Below, in pieces: positions 63,834 to 64,000 of a DNA stretch of 64,000 nt (position 1 is the stretch's first letter; each line of letters begins with the position of its first letter). Below the pieces are notes generated by a model. It was given only the letters and a program-made list of their open reading frames with translations, was not told where the DNA came from and did no database searches. A program made the translations under genes and the position numbers. Source of the stretch: Peribacillus frigoritolerans (lineage in GTDB: Bacteria > Bacillota > Bacilli > Bacillales > DSM-1321); assembly GCF_001636405.1 (NCBI RefSeq), contig NZ_KV440950.1:761001-825000 (forward strand), read 5' to 3'.

Positions 63834-63866
63834 AAGCAGTAAGTCTTCCGACTTACTGCTTTTATC
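63832..63866 (+). terminator. EamA gene terminator
   Basis: AAAAGCAGTAAGTC / GACTTACTGCTTTT stem. Confidence 0.88.
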
Positions 63867-63896
63867 TAATATGGATGAAACAAATAGGTGATCCGT

Positions 63897-63983
63897 GTGA
63901 AAATCAAAGCGAAAGTAAAGCTGAATAAAAAAGTCGTACCATTCACCTTGCCTTTTTCTCTACTGAACTTGATGGCTTCATAA
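63897..63983 (+). CDS. Possible 28-aa peptide at the window edge
   Basis: GTG after ATAGGTGATC opens a 28-codon frame (KIKAKVKLNKKVVPFTLPFS then LLNLMAS). It is basic with a hydrophobic end. It could equally be non-coding; the window ends 17 bp later. Confidence 0.2.
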   Translation: MKIKAKVKLNKKVVPFTLPFSLLNLMAS

Positions 63984-64000
63984 AAAGCGGTACTGAATAA

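Overview
The window reads as a chromosomal segment of a low-GC, endospore-forming Bacillaceae bacterium. The gene content (KatA, CwlJ, PurT, GlpP/F/K/D, PutBCPR, a bacillolysin, a PAS sporulation-type kinase, YpzG/YurQ/YvlD/YrzB-like small proteins), the strong AGGAGG ribosome sites, the intrinsic terminators and the SAM, Zur, PhoP, PerR and CcpA signals all fit Bacillus sensu lato. I suspect the Peribacillus (B. simplex) group, but that is an impression, not a result. Nothing looks like a prophage, CRISPR array or intact insertion sequence. The mobile DNA consists of short non-coding repeats.

Layout. 1-5.2 kb: tail of a DUF4349 protein, an amino-acid permease, a decayed secreted nuclease, a YvlD-like membrane protein, a cluster of 217-bp tandem repeats and a TetR regulator. 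5.2-10.2 kb: PerR-controlled catalase, a two-domain glycosyltransferase, and a LysM/M14 peptidase. 10.2-12.4 kb: a structure-rich non-coding stretch with a CcpA-type promoter, an unknown gene behind an attenuator-like leader, and purT. 12.7-16.2 kb: a PhoP-box alkaline phosphatase operon and a second PhoP box in front of a 56-aa orphan exported peptide. 16.3-19.4 kb: a zinc-starvation cluster (Zur boxes, ZagA/YciC-type GTPase, Zn-free L33, flavoprotein, Zn-free S14). 19.4-29 kb: a second alkaline phosphatase, VOC protein, CwlJ, a histidine kinase, quinone reductase, PpiB, a frameshifted SDR gene, and a TauE exporter divergent from a TrmB regulator. 29-40 kb: two copies of a 218-bp inverted-repeat element, a GH3 enzyme, a SET-domain protein, neutral protease, LysP, a CoA transferase, a degenerate M50-like protein, and a MetE-like methyltransferase under a SAM riboswitch. 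40-46 kb: the glycerol regulon glpP-glpFK-glpD with two GlpP-type leaders. 46-50.7 kb: alanine symporter, an HpaB-like monooxygenase with a cysteine-dioxygenase-like cupin, divergent from an Rrf2 regulator. 50.8-56.4 kb: proline catabolism putB-putC-putP-putR. 56.7-64 kb: small genes, tRNA-Ala, an aminotransferase, a beta-propeller protein, MgtC and an EamA transporter.

The regulated sets hang together. GlpF/GlpK/GlpD take up, phosphorylate and oxidise glycerol, with GlpP relieving the leader terminators. PutP/PutB/PutC import proline and oxidise it to glutamate under PutR. The Zur cluster should replace zinc-containing ribosomal proteins and help allocate zinc. The PhoP-box genes scavenge phosphate.

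The points most worth a second look are: (i) the 218-bp elements lie exactly in the T-tracts of two intrinsic terminators, one of them the terminator of a SAM riboswitch; (ii) a 21-bp repeat array separates the GlpP leader from glpD; (iii) a PhoP box drives only a detached signal-peptide-like ORF; (iv) a possible CcpA-controlled structured RNA lies near 10.2-10.5 kb; (v) a short attenuated leader precedes an unknown gene.
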